From Alkalispirochaeta americana (GTDB taxonomy: Bacteria; Spirochaetota; Spirochaetia; DSM-27196; Alkalispirochaetaceae), in contig NZ_FTMS01000013.1 of the NCBI RefSeq assembly GCF_900156105.1, positions 1 to 64,000 on the forward strand: a DNA stretch of 64,000 nt. Direction: 5' to 3'. Each line of letters begins with the position of its first letter. The stretch's first letter is position 1. Positions 34,234 through 43,264 of the stretch are shown piece by piece. Both the position numbers and the translations under genes were made by a program. The notes below the pieces were generated by a model. The model worked only from the letters and a program-made list of their open reading frames with translations. It was not told the DNA's origin and ran no database searches.

Positions 34234-35148
34234 TCACGGACCAGGAGGCACTGCCCCGGGGCTCACGGAAAAGCGGATCGCCGCCCCCAGAAGAAACACC
34301 GGGACCTCCTTCTCTTCAACTTCCTCGATGTCACCGTGGCGGGTGGCGTGGAGAAAGAGATCGGTCCTGCCAAAATCTCCCGAAAAGCGCAGCCCCGCCT
34401 CGCCGTAAAAGTCCAGATCGATACCACCCGATCGAAGCGCCAGCACCGCAGGCTCCGCCAGAAAAAACCAGCCAGGACGGACACCAGGAGACACCTCATG
34501 GCCTTGAAGGGTAAGGGTCGCCTTAAAACGAGCCCGGGGCTTGTCGTAGGGAGCGTTCCACATCTCCAGCAGAGTCAGATATCCACCCCGAAACGCCCCC
34601 TTCACTCTCCAGCGTCCAAGCCAGACCGGATCGGGAGCGTAGCCCAGGCGCAGGTAGTCCGTGGTGGTGACCCGGTAGTTTTCTTCGGCATCGTCCCGGA
34701 AGGGATGAAAACTGGAGCGGGAGTACTCGGCCAGAAAGCTGCCGGCGCCCAGCCGCGCTGCGGCGGTGGCTCCGTACTCAAACTGCACGGCGTCCATTCG
34801 CCATTCCACCCGTGTGGGTGGATCCCAATCCTCGGGCCCCGGTCCTGATGTGAGGATCGAGCGAAAGAAGACACCCCCGGCAAAGGCACCCCGAAGCTGG
34901 AAAAGCGTCGCCGCACCCCCGGCCCGGGCCTCAAAAAGATCGTAGTCGCTCCCGCGAAAATCGTATCGCCAGTGACCGAACTCGTAATCACCCCCGGGCA
35001 TCCAGAGAGAGGAGCCCTGATCCACACCATGAAGGGGATTCACCAGTGCCAGAGGCTTGGGGTACTCTCGGGCGCAGAGCTCTCCCCCGGCGGTTGCAAG
35101 GACCACCAGAGCAAGAACACCCACGCTGGCTTTACAGAACCGTGCCAT
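34234..35148 (-). CDS. Secreted, probable outer-membrane beta-barrel protein, unknown function
   Basis: The 304-residue protein has a signal peptide (ASVGVLALVVLATAGG, cleavage near CAREY) followed by alternating polar/aromatic strands with many Gly, Phe, Trp and Arg residues (GHWRYDFRGSDYDLFEARAG, GGYLTLLEMW, GEAGLRFSGDFGRTDLFLHA), as in beta-barrels. No family was recognised. A promoter TTGAAC-17-TAGAAT ends nine bases before the ATG, giving almost no leader. It is convergent with cheA (stops eight bases apart). Confidence 0.65.
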   Translation of the reverse strand: MARFCKASVGVLALVVLATAGGELCAREYPKPLALVNPLHGVDQGSSLWMPGGDYEFGHWRYDFRGSDYDLFEARAGGAATLFQLRGAFAGGVFFRSILTSGPGPEDWDPPTRVEWRMDAVQFEYGATAAARLGAGSFLAEYSRSSFHPFRDDAEENYRVTTTDYLRLGYAPDPVWLGRWRVKGAFRGGYLTLLEMWNAPYDKPRARFKATLTLQGHEVSPGVRPGWFFLAEPAVLALRSGGIDLDFYGEAGLRFSGDFGRTDLFLHATRHGDIEEVEEKEVPVFLLGAAIRFSVSPGAVPPGP

Positions 35149-35157
35149 CTTCCGGAA

Positions 35158-35186
35158 ATTCTAACGGACAACTGCTTCCGGTTCAA
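35158..35186 (-). promoter_or_regulatory. Promoter of the barrel-protein gene
   Basis: Minus-strand TTGAAC (35186-35181) and TAGAAT (35163-35158), spacing 17. Transcription should start about three bases before the ATG at 35148. Confidence 0.55.
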
Positions 35187-35331
35187 CCATAGAGGACACA
35201 GAATGATTCCATTAGTATACTATTCAGAGATTACAACACGTCTGGTGCGTGTGGCCCGGGGGTATGTTCCGGGCCGGGGCAAAGAGACCAAACCACACCA
35301 GGCAATCAGGTAAAACGAGTGAGGGGTCAGT

Positions 35332-36135
35332 ATGAAAGGGTTTGTTGCCTTGGTATGCACGCTGTGCTGGATGGTTATCGTCCTTCCGGGAGGGGCTGCT
35401 GCAGGGGATTTGCACGTTGTCGCTTCGGGGAGCTTCCCTCCCTACGTTTATACCGACGACCAGGGAGAAATCACAGGCATAACCACGGAGTTTGTCCGAG
35501 CCGTCCTTGAGCGGGCCGGTATCCCTGAAACCATCACCCAATACCCCGTATCGCGGGCGATGCACCTGGTGCGGGAAGAACCGCGAATCATGATCATGAC
35601 GGTCTTCAGAACCCCCGAGCGGGAAGAACAGTTCCACTGGATCGCCCCCAGCAGCCCCCCGATCACATCGGTCCTCTTTCGCCTCACCCGGCGGAATGAT
35701 ATCCGCCTTGGGTCGCTGGACGATGCCAGACCCTACCGGCTGGGCGTGGTGCGGGGGAACAACCTCCACGAACTCCTCCTGGCCCGGGGATTTTCCGAGC
35801 CCTCCCAGCTGGACCCGGTGGTCCGTAACGACCAGAACATTTCCAAACTCTTCCTGGACCGGATCGACCTCATGGCGGGCCGGGAGATGCCCACGGCCGT
35901 GGAGATCCAGACTCTGGGCTACTCCTGGCAGGACCTCACCCCCGTACTGACCCTGGACAGCGACGTGGTATGGATGGCCTGTAGCCTCGATACGCCGGAA
36001 CACCTCCTTCTGCGCCTCCGCGATGCAGCCCGGGAACTTCACCAGGAGGGAGTCCTGGAGGAAATTCACCGGCGTTACCTCTTCGGGCTGGGCATGATCG
36101 CTGCAATCGCCCCCCGGCCGGAGGGGCTGGAGTAA
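35332..36135 (+). CDS. Periplasmic solute-binding protein, family 3
   Basis: The 267-residue protein has a signal peptide (LVCTLCWMVIVLPGGAAAG) and the type-2 binding fold: ASGSFPPYVYTDDQGEITGI at the first lobe, PVSRAMHLVREEPRIMI, and RPYRLGVVRGNNLHELL for the second lobe. GAGGGG precedes the ATG. It is similar in type to the protein at 13986-14744, and like that one has no permease or ATP-binding partner nearby. It may act as a stand-alone sensor or as a subunit for a transporter elsewhere. Confidence 0.8.
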   Translation: MKGFVALVCTLCWMVIVLPGGAAAGDLHVVASGSFPPYVYTDDQGEITGITTEFVRAVLERAGIPETITQYPVSRAMHLVREEPRIMIMTVFRTPEREEQFHWIAPSSPPITSVLFRLTRRNDIRLGSLDDARPYRLGVVRGNNLHELLLARGFSEPSQLDPVVRNDQNISKLFLDRIDLMAGREMPTAVEIQTLGYSWQDLTPVLTLDSDVVWMACSLDTPEHLLLRLRDAARELHQEGVLEEIHRRYLFGLGMIAAIAPRPEGLE

Positions 36136-36302
36136 TTACGCACTGGCCTGAGCAGGAAAAGCGATGAAAAATTGAAGGCAGAACCCTCGCGAAAAGAACA
36201 GCAAAATGGTTGCACGAAATAACATGATGTGCTTTTTGAAAAACACTAATCGTGATTGCAGGCTTGGTGCTTTGATATAAGTCCGATAACCAAACGAGTG
36301 CT
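36136..36302. other. Intergenic region before tctA 3' end
   Basis: No gene is seen. A short hairpin GTG-ct-TTTT-ga-AAAA-CAC near 36228-36244 is the only structure noticed; it may be a weak transcription end. Base composition turns AT-richer here and stays so through tctB. Confidence 0.35.
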
Positions 36303-37781
36303 TTACTGAGTTCTTATACGCATCTTAATAACGACAAGAAAGATCACGCCCACCATCACCATCAAAAAAATTGCCAACGGATTTGTCAGCATATACTTAA
36401 GTAGCGAAACTCGTTGCGCACCTGCAATAGTCATTGCTCGCATTAAGTTGGTTTCAATAAGCCCTCCTAACACCAATCCGATAATGATGGGGGCTTGTGG
36501 AACACCTGTTTTTTTAAAAAAAGCCCCTACTATTCCTAACACAATGGCAACCAACACATCAAAGATATTGTTCCGCAGACTGTACGCGCCAAAAAGCGCG
36601 AAAACCAGTACCGGAGGAACGATATATTCCATCTTAATTTTTAGGATATAAGAGAAGTACTTGATGCCAAAAGCACCAATCAGAGTCATAGCAATCACAG
36701 TGAGCAGCATTCCATAGATAAAGATATACGCAACATCTGGACGGTTCACAAAAAGACTAGGACCAAGAATAATTCCGTGAATGATCAATGCACCTGCGAT
36801 AATGGCTGTTGTTGGGCTGCCCGGGACCCCTAACGCTAAAAGTGGCACCATCGATGTTCCCACAGTCGCGTTGTTGGCGCTTTCGGCGGCGATAATGCCT
36901 TCAGGACTCCCTTTCTCGAAAAGAGCAGGATTTTTTGAGGCCCTCTTGGCTTCCCCGTATGAAAGAAAAACTGCCAGTGTCGTGCCTACTCCCGGCAAAA
37001 GCCCCACAAAAGTGCCAATCATGGATGATTTTACCACCAAAATCTTATGTTTAAGAATTTCTTTAATCACCGACCTACGCGTAATCTCCTGATCTTTATA
37101 GACAACGGACTCATTTGCTTTTTTTCCGATATTTAAGAACATTTCTGCCAGGCAAAACAGCCCCAGCACCACAGGAACTACCGAGATTCCAGACCGAAGG
37201 TTCATATTACCTAGAGTAAAACGTTGAGAAGCCGTTATCATGTCAACGCCAATGGTACTGATAAACAGACCGAATGTGACAGCAAATAACGATTTGAAAA
37301 TATTTCCTTCTAAAGCACCGATAACTACCAATCCACTAAGAGCGATAAAAAACATTTCTGCCGGGCCAAACTTCAGCGCAAAGCGAGCCAGGGGAGGAGT
37401 GAAAAAAATCAGAATCAGAACCCCAATGAATCCTCCAAACATACTTGAAAAAATTGAATAATACAGTGCTTCTTTCGATCGGCCCTGCTTCGTCATGGGG
37501 TATCCTTCCATGGCTGCTGGTGCCGCAACCACATCCCCCGGGACATTCAGGAGGATCGCAGTAATCGAACCGCCGTACATCCCTCCCATATAGATTCCCC
37601 CAAGTAGCAAGAGTCCCAACTCAGGCCTCATGGTAAAAGTCAGGGGTAGCAAGAGCGAAATACCGATAGCTCCATTCAGTCCAGGAATGGCCCCGACTAC
37701 AATACCTATCAGAACACCGCTGAGTACAATCATCAATACACCGGGAGACATTAATCCCCAAAACAGCTGCATATTCTCCAT
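36303..37781 (-). CDS. tctA: Tripartite tricarboxylate-type transporter, large permease (TctA)
   Basis: A 492-residue protein with about 11-12 membrane segments and TctA landmarks: GAIPGLNGAIGISLLLPLTF near the N-terminus, GGIYMGGMYGGSITAILLNVPG, and the repeat in the second half, FVGLLPGVGTTLAVFLSYG and GVPGSPTTAIIAGALI. TctA forms the transport pathway, driven by an ion gradient, with TctB and the TctC receptor. Gene order tctB-tctC-tctA is unusual only in the wide spacing (115-135 bases). The unit is divergent from an RpiR regulator and sugar-acid genes, so the solute is probably a sugar acid rather than citrate. Base composition is AT-richer than the flanks. Confidence 0.92.
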   Translation of the reverse strand: MENMQLFWGLMSPGVLMIVLSGVLIGIVVGAIPGLNGAIGISLLLPLTFTMRPELGLLLLGGIYMGGMYGGSITAILLNVPGDVVAAPAAMEGYPMTKQGRSKEALYYSIFSSMFGGFIGVLILIFFTPPLARFALKFGPAEMFFIALSGLVVIGALEGNIFKSLFAVTFGLFISTIGVDMITASQRFTLGNMNLRSGISVVPVVLGLFCLAEMFLNIGKKANESVVYKDQEITRRSVIKEILKHKILVVKSSMIGTFVGLLPGVGTTLAVFLSYGEAKRASKNPALFEKGSPEGIIAAESANNATVGTSMVPLLALGVPGSPTTAIIAGALIIHGIILGPSLFVNRPDVAYIFIYGMLLTVIAMTLIGAFGIKYFSYILKIKMEYIVPPVLVFALFGAYSLRNNIFDVLVAIVLGIVGAFFKKTGVPQAPIIIGLVLGGLIETNLMRAMTIAGAQRVSLLKYMLTNPLAIFLMVMVGVIFLVVIKMRIRTQ

Positions 37782-37895
37782 CGACTCATCCTCCTGACGA
37801 GCGTCATCAGCAATTTTTCCGTTCAGTCGAGAGGACTTAGTTTCCTGCCAACTGAACGGATTTCAAAGCAAAGTGCAATAATCAATCAACATTAT

Positions 37896-38870
37896 CTAGA
37901 ATCGTTTTCGATTCCTTTCAATAACTGGCATCAGCACATTATTCGAACGTTGTAATGCATCGTTCACTTCCTGTCGGTTCATATATCGATAGGGCAGAGT
38001 GGCTATTTCAAATCTCTCCCGAAAATCAGGATCTGCACCAATGATATCTAGCGCTTCAGTAATAACTGTCAACACATTTTCTGGCGTACCTTTAGGAGCA
38101 ACCAACACACGGGAGACTCCCATTTCAAGATTGATTCCCTGTTCCTTAAACGTGGGTACTCCCGGAAACATTTCCATTCTATCAGCCGCCGCAAATCCTA
38201 TTGGATGTCCTCCAGCGTCAACTATTGCATTGTGACTCATGGAAGAAGTCGACGCCAACTCAATGTGGTTACCCAGTAATGTGTTCATCAAATCAGCGCC
38301 CCCCGAAAGAGTAACTGGTGTGGTTTCGATGCCAAGCAGATCTGAAAAAGCTAGCGCATGAAGCAGACCAAGAGCACCCGATTCGCCAATGGTGAGCCTT
38401 CCTGGATTTTTCTTTCCGTAGGCAATTAGCTGATCAATGGTTCGAAAACTACTCCCAGGTCCTGCAAATATACCCATGGGCATATCATCGAAGGATGCCA
38501 GGTATTCAAAACTGTCGAATTGAAACTCGGTCTCTCTGGTGTTTTCCAACACAAAATTATCGGGATATCCGAAGACCCCCAGCGTATAACCATCGGCATT
38601 GCTCCGCGCCATTTCGGTGATACCAATTTCACCACCAGCACCTTCCAGGTTAATCACATTGACTTGAACTCCCAGTTTCCTGCCCAGCGAGTCGGCGACA
38701 ATTCTTGCCACTGTATCACCACCACCGCCCGCACTGTAGGGGACAAGAATTCGAATGCTTTGAGCAGGGAAGTGACCAGTTTCAGTCGCACCATCCTCCG
38801 TCCTACCCCCTGCCGCTGCCACTGCCACTGCCAGTGTTGCCATGATAATCATCAATGCCATTTTCTTCAT
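37896..38870 (-). CDS. tctC: Tripartite tricarboxylate transporter receptor (TctC)
   Basis: The 324-residue receptor has a signal peptide (LMIIMATLAVAVAAAGG) and the TctC/Bug family sequence: IRILVPYSAGGGGDTVARIV, the NLEGAGGEIGITEMARSNADGY segment and AYGKKNPGRLTIGESGALG. Bug-type receptors bind carboxylates through two loop regions that contact the solute via waters. GGAGG precedes the ATG. It should deliver the solute to TctAB. The fold and role are certain; the ligand is not. Confidence 0.92.
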   Translation of the reverse strand: MKKMALMIIMATLAVAVAAAGGRTEDGATETGHFPAQSIRILVPYSAGGGGDTVARIVADSLGRKLGVQVNVINLEGAGGEIGITEMARSNADGYTLGVFGYPDNFVLENTRETEFQFDSFEYLASFDDMPMGIFAGPGSSFRTIDQLIAYGKKNPGRLTIGESGALGLLHALAFSDLLGIETTPVTLSGGADLMNTLLGNHIELASTSSMSHNAIVDAGGHPIGFAAADRMEMFPGVPTFKEQGINLEMGVSRVLVAPKGTPENVLTVITEALDIIGADPDFRERFEIATLPYRYMNRQEVNDALQRSNNVLMPVIERNRKRF

Positions 38871-39005
38871 TTGTCTTCCTCCTGATTAATTTTCGCGATC
38901 CAAAACTTAAATTAAAACAATTCCAAACTTTTCTCCATTAACCACCTCCCTTTTCCTATCATTTCACAATAAAGTCATGACAACAGAGCTTCCGCGCAGA
39001 TGCTT

Positions 39006-39476
39006 TTAACTGAAAAAGGAACCTCTTGGAACCGGCAACTTTAGCAGTAGCGTGAATGCAATATACATTACCGTCATAGTAACAGCGGCGAAAACTACAC
39101 CTTTTGCCACATAGGAAAGGGTTGGTCTAACTCCCCCTGTCCGAAAAGGCTGGTAGAAAAATACCATTTGTATGAGTAGAAACCCTGCCGCATAAAAGCC
39201 GATCAGTTGCAGAAGGCCGTATGTGACCAACATCATGGCCCCAGGGATCAGAATCTGATAAATTGCTGTTTGCAAATTAATAGATATGACTTCTGCCAGT
39301 CGCCTTCGTCGATGCCTGGTAAGGGTATCCACAATCAACAGAAAACCAGAAACTCCCATTCCAAAAATGACTAATTTTGGAAATAGAGCGGCTTGAGCTG
39401 GTAAACTTCCTGTTTGCGTGTAGGCCAATACAGCAAATAGCATGCAGGCGGCTCCTAAAATCACATTTACTAACAA
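39006..39476 (-). CDS. tctB: Tripartite tricarboxylate-type transporter, small permease (TctB)
   Basis: The 156-residue protein has four membrane segments (VILGAACMLFAVLAYTQTG, LPAQAALFPKLVIFGMGVSG, ILIPGAMMLVTYGLLQLIG, VVFAAVTMTVMYIAFTLLL), as in TctB. The start is TTG with GGGGG seven bases upstream. It heads the divergent tctBCA unit. TctB sequences diverge strongly; assignment rests on size, topology and position next to tctC and tctA. Confidence 0.82.
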   Translation of the reverse strand: MLVNVILGAACMLFAVLAYTQTGSLPAQAALFPKLVIFGMGVSGFLLIVDTLTRHRRRRLAEVISINLQTAIYQILIPGAMMLVTYGLLQLIGFYAAGFLLIQMVFFYQPFRTGGVRPTLSYVAKGVVFAAVTMTVMYIAFTLLLKLPVPRGSFFS

Positions 39477-39560
39477 CGCTCCATCCCCCTCATACGGTTA
39501 TTGTTCTGGTCCACGGACTTATTCTGAGGCATGAATTCCGGGGAGTCAAGGAAAAAAGAA

Positions 39561-39600
39561 AAATTCTTTCGTTGCATGAAATTTTCTTTCGTGTTATCGT
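39561..39600 (+). promoter_or_regulatory. Promoter and direct repeats in the tctB-rpiR divergent region
   Basis: TTGCAT (39572-39577) and TATCGT (39595-39600), 17 bases apart, end seven bases before the ATG of the RpiR regulator. Two direct repeats of AAATT-CTTTCGT (39561-39572 and 39579-39592) overlap the spacer and -35. They are well placed for autoregulation and for control of both directions. Confidence 0.5.
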
Positions 39601-39607
39601 TCTTATC

Positions 39608-40480
39608 ATGATGGAAAGCCAAAGCTGTTTGTATATCATCTCATCGCTCCTGGACGAGTTCTCCAGTAAAGAGCGCCTGATCGGGGAGTTCATCCTTTCG
39701 AACCCCTCGGCGGCGGTGTACCCTACGCTCCAGGAGCTGGCAGATACCATCGGGGTTTCCGAATCTGCCCTCTTCCGGTTTGTGAAAAAGATCGGCTACG
39801 ACGGCTACCGATCCTTCAGAATTGCTCTGGCAACGGAGACGGTAGAGCCACCCAAAGCGGTTTACGACACCGAAGATGAGGCCACCGACGCCTCATCGGC
39901 GATACGAACGGTCTTCGACACCAACATTGCAGCCCTGGAGCATATCAAAAACACCCTGGACAGGGATTCCTTCGAGGAGGCTGTGCGAAGCATCATCGGC
40001 GCTTCCCGGGTATATCTTTTCGGCCTGGGCGGATCGGGACTGATCGCCCAGGATGCCTATCACAAGTTTCTGCGAACAGGTATCCACTGCAGTGCTCCCG
40101 GCGATTTCCATCTTCAACTTATGCAGGCATCGCAACTGAGCCCTGACGAGACCGTCCTGATCGTCTCCCACTCCGGGTCGAACAAGGACGCCCTGGCTCT
40201 GGCCGAAGGTGCAAAAGAGCGAGGCGCAACACTGATCGGCATGACCAGCAACTCCAACGCGCCGTTGTGCAAAATGGCAGATATCCTTCTGCTCTCGGAA
40301 CAATGCCCTCCCCCCTGTGTCAGGGAGGCTTTCTCCACCAGAATAACCCAGCTCTCCATTATTGATGCACTCTACCTGAGCATAATGAACCACCTGGGAG
40401 AAGAGGGTCGGCAAAGTATCACGCGAATGAGAGAAGCAATATCAAAACGGCGCTTGCGGGGCGATACATCAATTGCCTGA
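39608..40480 (+). CDS. MurR/RpiR-family transcriptional regulator
   Basis: The 290-residue protein has the N-terminal RpiR helix-turn-helix (about 1-75: PTLQELADTIGVSESALFRF followed by VKKIGYDGYRSFRIAL) and a C-terminal SIS sugar-phosphate-binding domain (about 125-255: VYLFGLGGSGLIAQDAYHKF, VLIVSHSGSNKDAL, GMTSNSNAPLCKMADILL). The first of two ATGs is assumed; a longer frame upstream crosses the divergent tctB start and is unsupported. It likely senses a sugar (acid) phosphate made by the next genes and controls both tctBCA and the kinase-gnd-gnd unit. Confidence 0.9.
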   Translation: MMESQSCLYIISSLLDEFSSKERLIGEFILSNPSAAVYPTLQELADTIGVSESALFRFVKKIGYDGYRSFRIALATETVEPPKAVYDTEDEATDASSAIRTVFDTNIAALEHIKNTLDRDSFEEAVRSIIGASRVYLFGLGGSGLIAQDAYHKFLRTGIHCSAPGDFHLQLMQASQLSPDETVLIVSHSGSNKDALALAEGAKERGATLIGMTSNSNAPLCKMADILLLSEQCPPPCVREAFSTRITQLSIIDALYLSIMNHLGEEGRQSITRMREAISKRRLRGDTSIA

Positions 40481-40519
40481 AGACCGCTAAAAATCATCTC
40501 TAGAGAAAGGAAAAAACCT

Positions 40520-41602
40520 ATGACCTTGCAGATCAAACCAGAGGGACACCTTGATTTCATGGCCCTGGGGGCCCTGGTACTTCGCCTGGACCCGGGCCTG
40601 CGCCCCTTCCACACCGCCCGAGACTTCGAGGCCCATGTGAGCGGGGGGGAATACAACTGTGCCGCCAACCTTTCGGACTGTTTCCAGCTCAAAACGGGAA
40701 TCGCTTCGGCCATGGTGGACTATCCCCTGGGGGATCTCATCAGGCGAAGCGTACGATCCATGGGGGTGACCCCGTTGTACAAGGATTTCGACCACAACGG
40801 TGTGACAGGACCAAATATGGCCACCGTCTTCAGCGACCGGGGGCAGGGAGTCCGCCCCCCCGTGGTGTTCTACAATCGTTCCAACGAGGCTGCCGCAGCC
40901 CTCAAGCCAGGGGATTTCAACTGGCAGGAGATATTTTCCCGGGGCATCCGCTGGTTTCACAGCGGAGGAATCTTTGCAGCTCTCTCGGAGACAACCGGCG
41001 AGGTAATCATCGAGGCTATGAAGGCTGCCCGCGAGGCAGGGACGGTCACGTCCTTTGATCTGAACTACCGGGAAAAGCTCTGGAATCTCCGGGGTGGCCC
41101 TGAAAAGGCCCGGGACGTGTTCCACCGGATCGTGGAACAGGCGGATGTGCTGGTGGGAAACGAAGAGGATCTTCAGATGGGACTGGGTATCAAGGGACCC
41201 AGCGTAACACAGAAGGAGCATTCCTCGCTGGACCCGGAGACATTCCTCTCCATGATAGACGATGTGCGCCAGCGCTATCCCCGCATGAAGGTGGTGGCCA
41301 CAACCCTGCGGGACGTTTCCTCCACCAACCGTCACCGCTGGAGCGCTGCCGCCTGGATACACGGAGAGTCCCTGGTTGCCCCTGTATGCGAACTCGATGT
41401 CCTGGACCGTGTCGGCGGAGGAGACGGCTTTGCCTCGGGGCTTTTTTACGGCTTGCTCTCGGGACAGAGTCCGGAAAATGCTCTCCGCACGGGGTGGGCT
41501 CACGGCGCGTTGCTTACCACCTTTCCCGGAGATACCACCATGGCCAACCGGGAACAGGTTCAGGCTTTTGCCGCAGGAGGCTCCGCCCGCATCCAGCGGT
41601 AG
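40520..41602 (+). CDS. PfkB-family sugar (acid) kinase
   Basis: The 360-residue protein is a ribokinase/PfkB-fold kinase, nearest in type to 2-keto-3-deoxygluconate or 5-dehydro-2-deoxygluconate kinases: N-terminal HVSGGEYNCAANLSDCFQLK, a middle TSFDLNYREKLW, and the anion-hole/catalytic motif DRVGGGDGFASGLFYGLL with the base Asp in GGGDG. AAAGGA precedes the ATG. Expected reaction: ATP-dependent phosphorylation of a sugar acid entering via TctABC. The following genes are 6-phosphogluconate dehydrogenases, so a gluconate-related substrate is likely, though PfkB kinases for plain gluconate would be unusual. Confidence 0.85.
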   Translation: MTLQIKPEGHLDFMALGALVLRLDPGLRPFHTARDFEAHVSGGEYNCAANLSDCFQLKTGIASAMVDYPLGDLIRRSVRSMGVTPLYKDFDHNGVTGPNMATVFSDRGQGVRPPVVFYNRSNEAAAALKPGDFNWQEIFSRGIRWFHSGGIFAALSETTGEVIIEAMKAAREAGTVTSFDLNYREKLWNLRGGPEKARDVFHRIVEQADVLVGNEEDLQMGLGIKGPSVTQKEHSSLDPETFLSMIDDVRQRYPRMKVVATTLRDVSSTNRHRWSAAAWIHGESLVAPVCELDVLDRVGGGDGFASGLFYGLLSGQSPENALRTGWAHGALLTTFPGDTTMANREQVQAFAAGGSARIQR

Positions 41603-41613
41603 GGGGAAAGATC

Positions 41614-43149
41614 ATGCACCACGCTACAGAGCGGGCCAGACCCGCTACGGCCCTGACCGGAATGAAAGAATCGCGCCTGGCCGAACTGGGAATCATCGGC
41701 CAGGCCGTAATGGGACGAAACCTTGCCTTGAACGCCTGCGAAAAAGGCATTCCCGTGGCAGTGTACGATAGAGAGGCTTCACTGATTCAGGCGGCTTCGG
41801 ACGAGGCGGAGGGGGCATTACCCTTGATCCCGGCCACTTCCCTGGAGGAATTTCTTTCGCTCCTGGAGAGACCGAGGAAAATTCTCTTCATGATCAAGGC
41901 CGGGAAACCCGTTGAGAACCTCCTGGAAGAGATTCTTCCCCATCTGGCCCCAGGAGATATCGTAATCGACGGCGGAAACAGCCATTACCAGGACACAGCC
42001 CGACGATGCACAGCCCTGAAGAACCGGGGAATCCGGTTTATCGGGGCGGGAATTTCAGGTGGTGAAGAGGGCGCCCGTTCCGGTCCCAGTATCATGCCCG
42101 GCGGGGACGAATCGGCCTGGCCCCTGGTGGCTCCTATTCTTCAGGCTTTGGCAGCGAAATCTCCCCGGGGAACATCCTGCTGCTCCTGGATTGGCCGTGG
42201 AGGGGCGGGCCATTTTGTTAAAATGATTCACAACGGAATCGAGTACGCCGAGATGCAGGCTATCGCCGAGGCATACCACCTCATGAAGGATCTCTTGGGG
42301 ATGAGCAACCAGGCCATGCACGAGGCGGTCTCCCTTTGGACCAGGGGGCCTCTCAAAAGCTACCTTCTGGAGATCACCGCCTCGATCCTGATCCATCCCG
42401 ACAGCGACGGCTCACCGTTACTGGAAAAAATACTCGACCAGGCAGGACAAAAAGGAACCGGGAAATGGTCAGTCCTGGAAGGGCTGGATCGGAATGTACC
42501 GCTCCCTTCTGTTGGAGCTGCTGTGTGTGCGCGACAGCTCTCATCTCTTCGGTCAGAACGGTGCCAGGCGGCTGATATCTTCGGGCGGATATCAGCGACT
42601 TCGTCACCAGCCTCACCCGGAAGCCTTGCAAAATCCGAGCCGGCCTCTCTTCTCCGGGACCTGGAAAAGGCCCTGCTGGCCAACAGAGTTGTGACCTACG
42701 CTCAGGGTTTTGAGGTGATCCGCGTCGCGGCACAGCAGGAGCAGTGGCAGATAGATCTGGCAGAACTTGCCCGTATCTGGACCAGGGGATGCATCATCCG
42801 AACGCCCCTTCTGGAGGATATTGCCCGGGCCTGCCACGCCGATCCATCCCAGACCAACCTGCTTCTGACCCCTCCCCTGGCAGAAATCCTCCGGGATGCC
42901 TCAGGAGGATGGCGGCGCCTCGTAGCGGCAGGTATCAGCGCAGAAGTTCCCCTCCCGGCTCTTGCAAGCGGGCTCACCTTCTTTGATGGCTACAAAAGCC
43001 GCACCCTTCCGGCAAATCTGATTCAGGCCATGCGTGACTATTTTGGAGCCCACCTGTATCAAAGAAAGAATGATGAACCGGGGAAGTACCACCACACGAA
43101 CTGGACAGGGGCCGGGGGAGCGGTTTCCTCGAGCCTCTATAATGCGTAG
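41614..43149 (+). CDS. gnd: 6-phosphogluconate dehydrogenase, NAD-type cofactor loop
   Basis: The 511-residue enzyme starts 11 bases after the kinase (AGGGGG before the ATG). It has GIIGQAVMGRNLALNACEKG, the substrate segment DGGNSHYQDTARR, ISGGEEGARSGPSIMPGG, and the catalytic Lys and Glu in GHFVKMIHNGIEYAEMQ. The all-helical domain and C-terminal tail (HTNWTGAGGAVSS) are present. At the end of the second beta-strand NADP enzymes have NRS/NRT; here it is Tyr-Asp52-Arg-Glu. An acidic residue at that place generally selects NAD over NADP. Immediately after it comes a second homologous gene with the NADP-type loop. Confidence 0.88.
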   Translation: MHHATERARPATALTGMKESRLAELGIIGQAVMGRNLALNACEKGIPVAVYDREASLIQAASDEAEGALPLIPATSLEEFLSLLERPRKILFMIKAGKPVENLLEEILPHLAPGDIVIDGGNSHYQDTARRCTALKNRGIRFIGAGISGGEEGARSGPSIMPGGDESAWPLVAPILQALAAKSPRGTSCCSWIGRGGAGHFVKMIHNGIEYAEMQAIAEAYHLMKDLLGMSNQAMHEAVSLWTRGPLKSYLLEITASILIHPDSDGSPLLEKILDQAGQKGTGKWSVLEGLDRNVPLPSVGAAVCARQLSSLRSERCQAADIFGRISATSSPASPGSLAKSEPASLLRDLEKALLANRVVTYAQGFEVIRVAAQQEQWQIDLAELARIWTRGCIIRTPLLEDIARACHADPSQTNLLLTPPLAEILRDASGGWRRLVAAGISAEVPLPALASGLTFFDGYKSRTLPANLIQAMRDYFGAHLYQRKNDEPGKYHHTNWTGAGGAVSSSLYNA

Positions 43150-43264
43150 ATTATTATCCGGAAGAACACCTGCAGAAGCAGATGGATCCGGAATACCGGC
43201 GGATCAGGAATTCCCCCGATCCGGGCATGCCCGGATGAACGAACCAGCAACAAAGGAGCCCAGA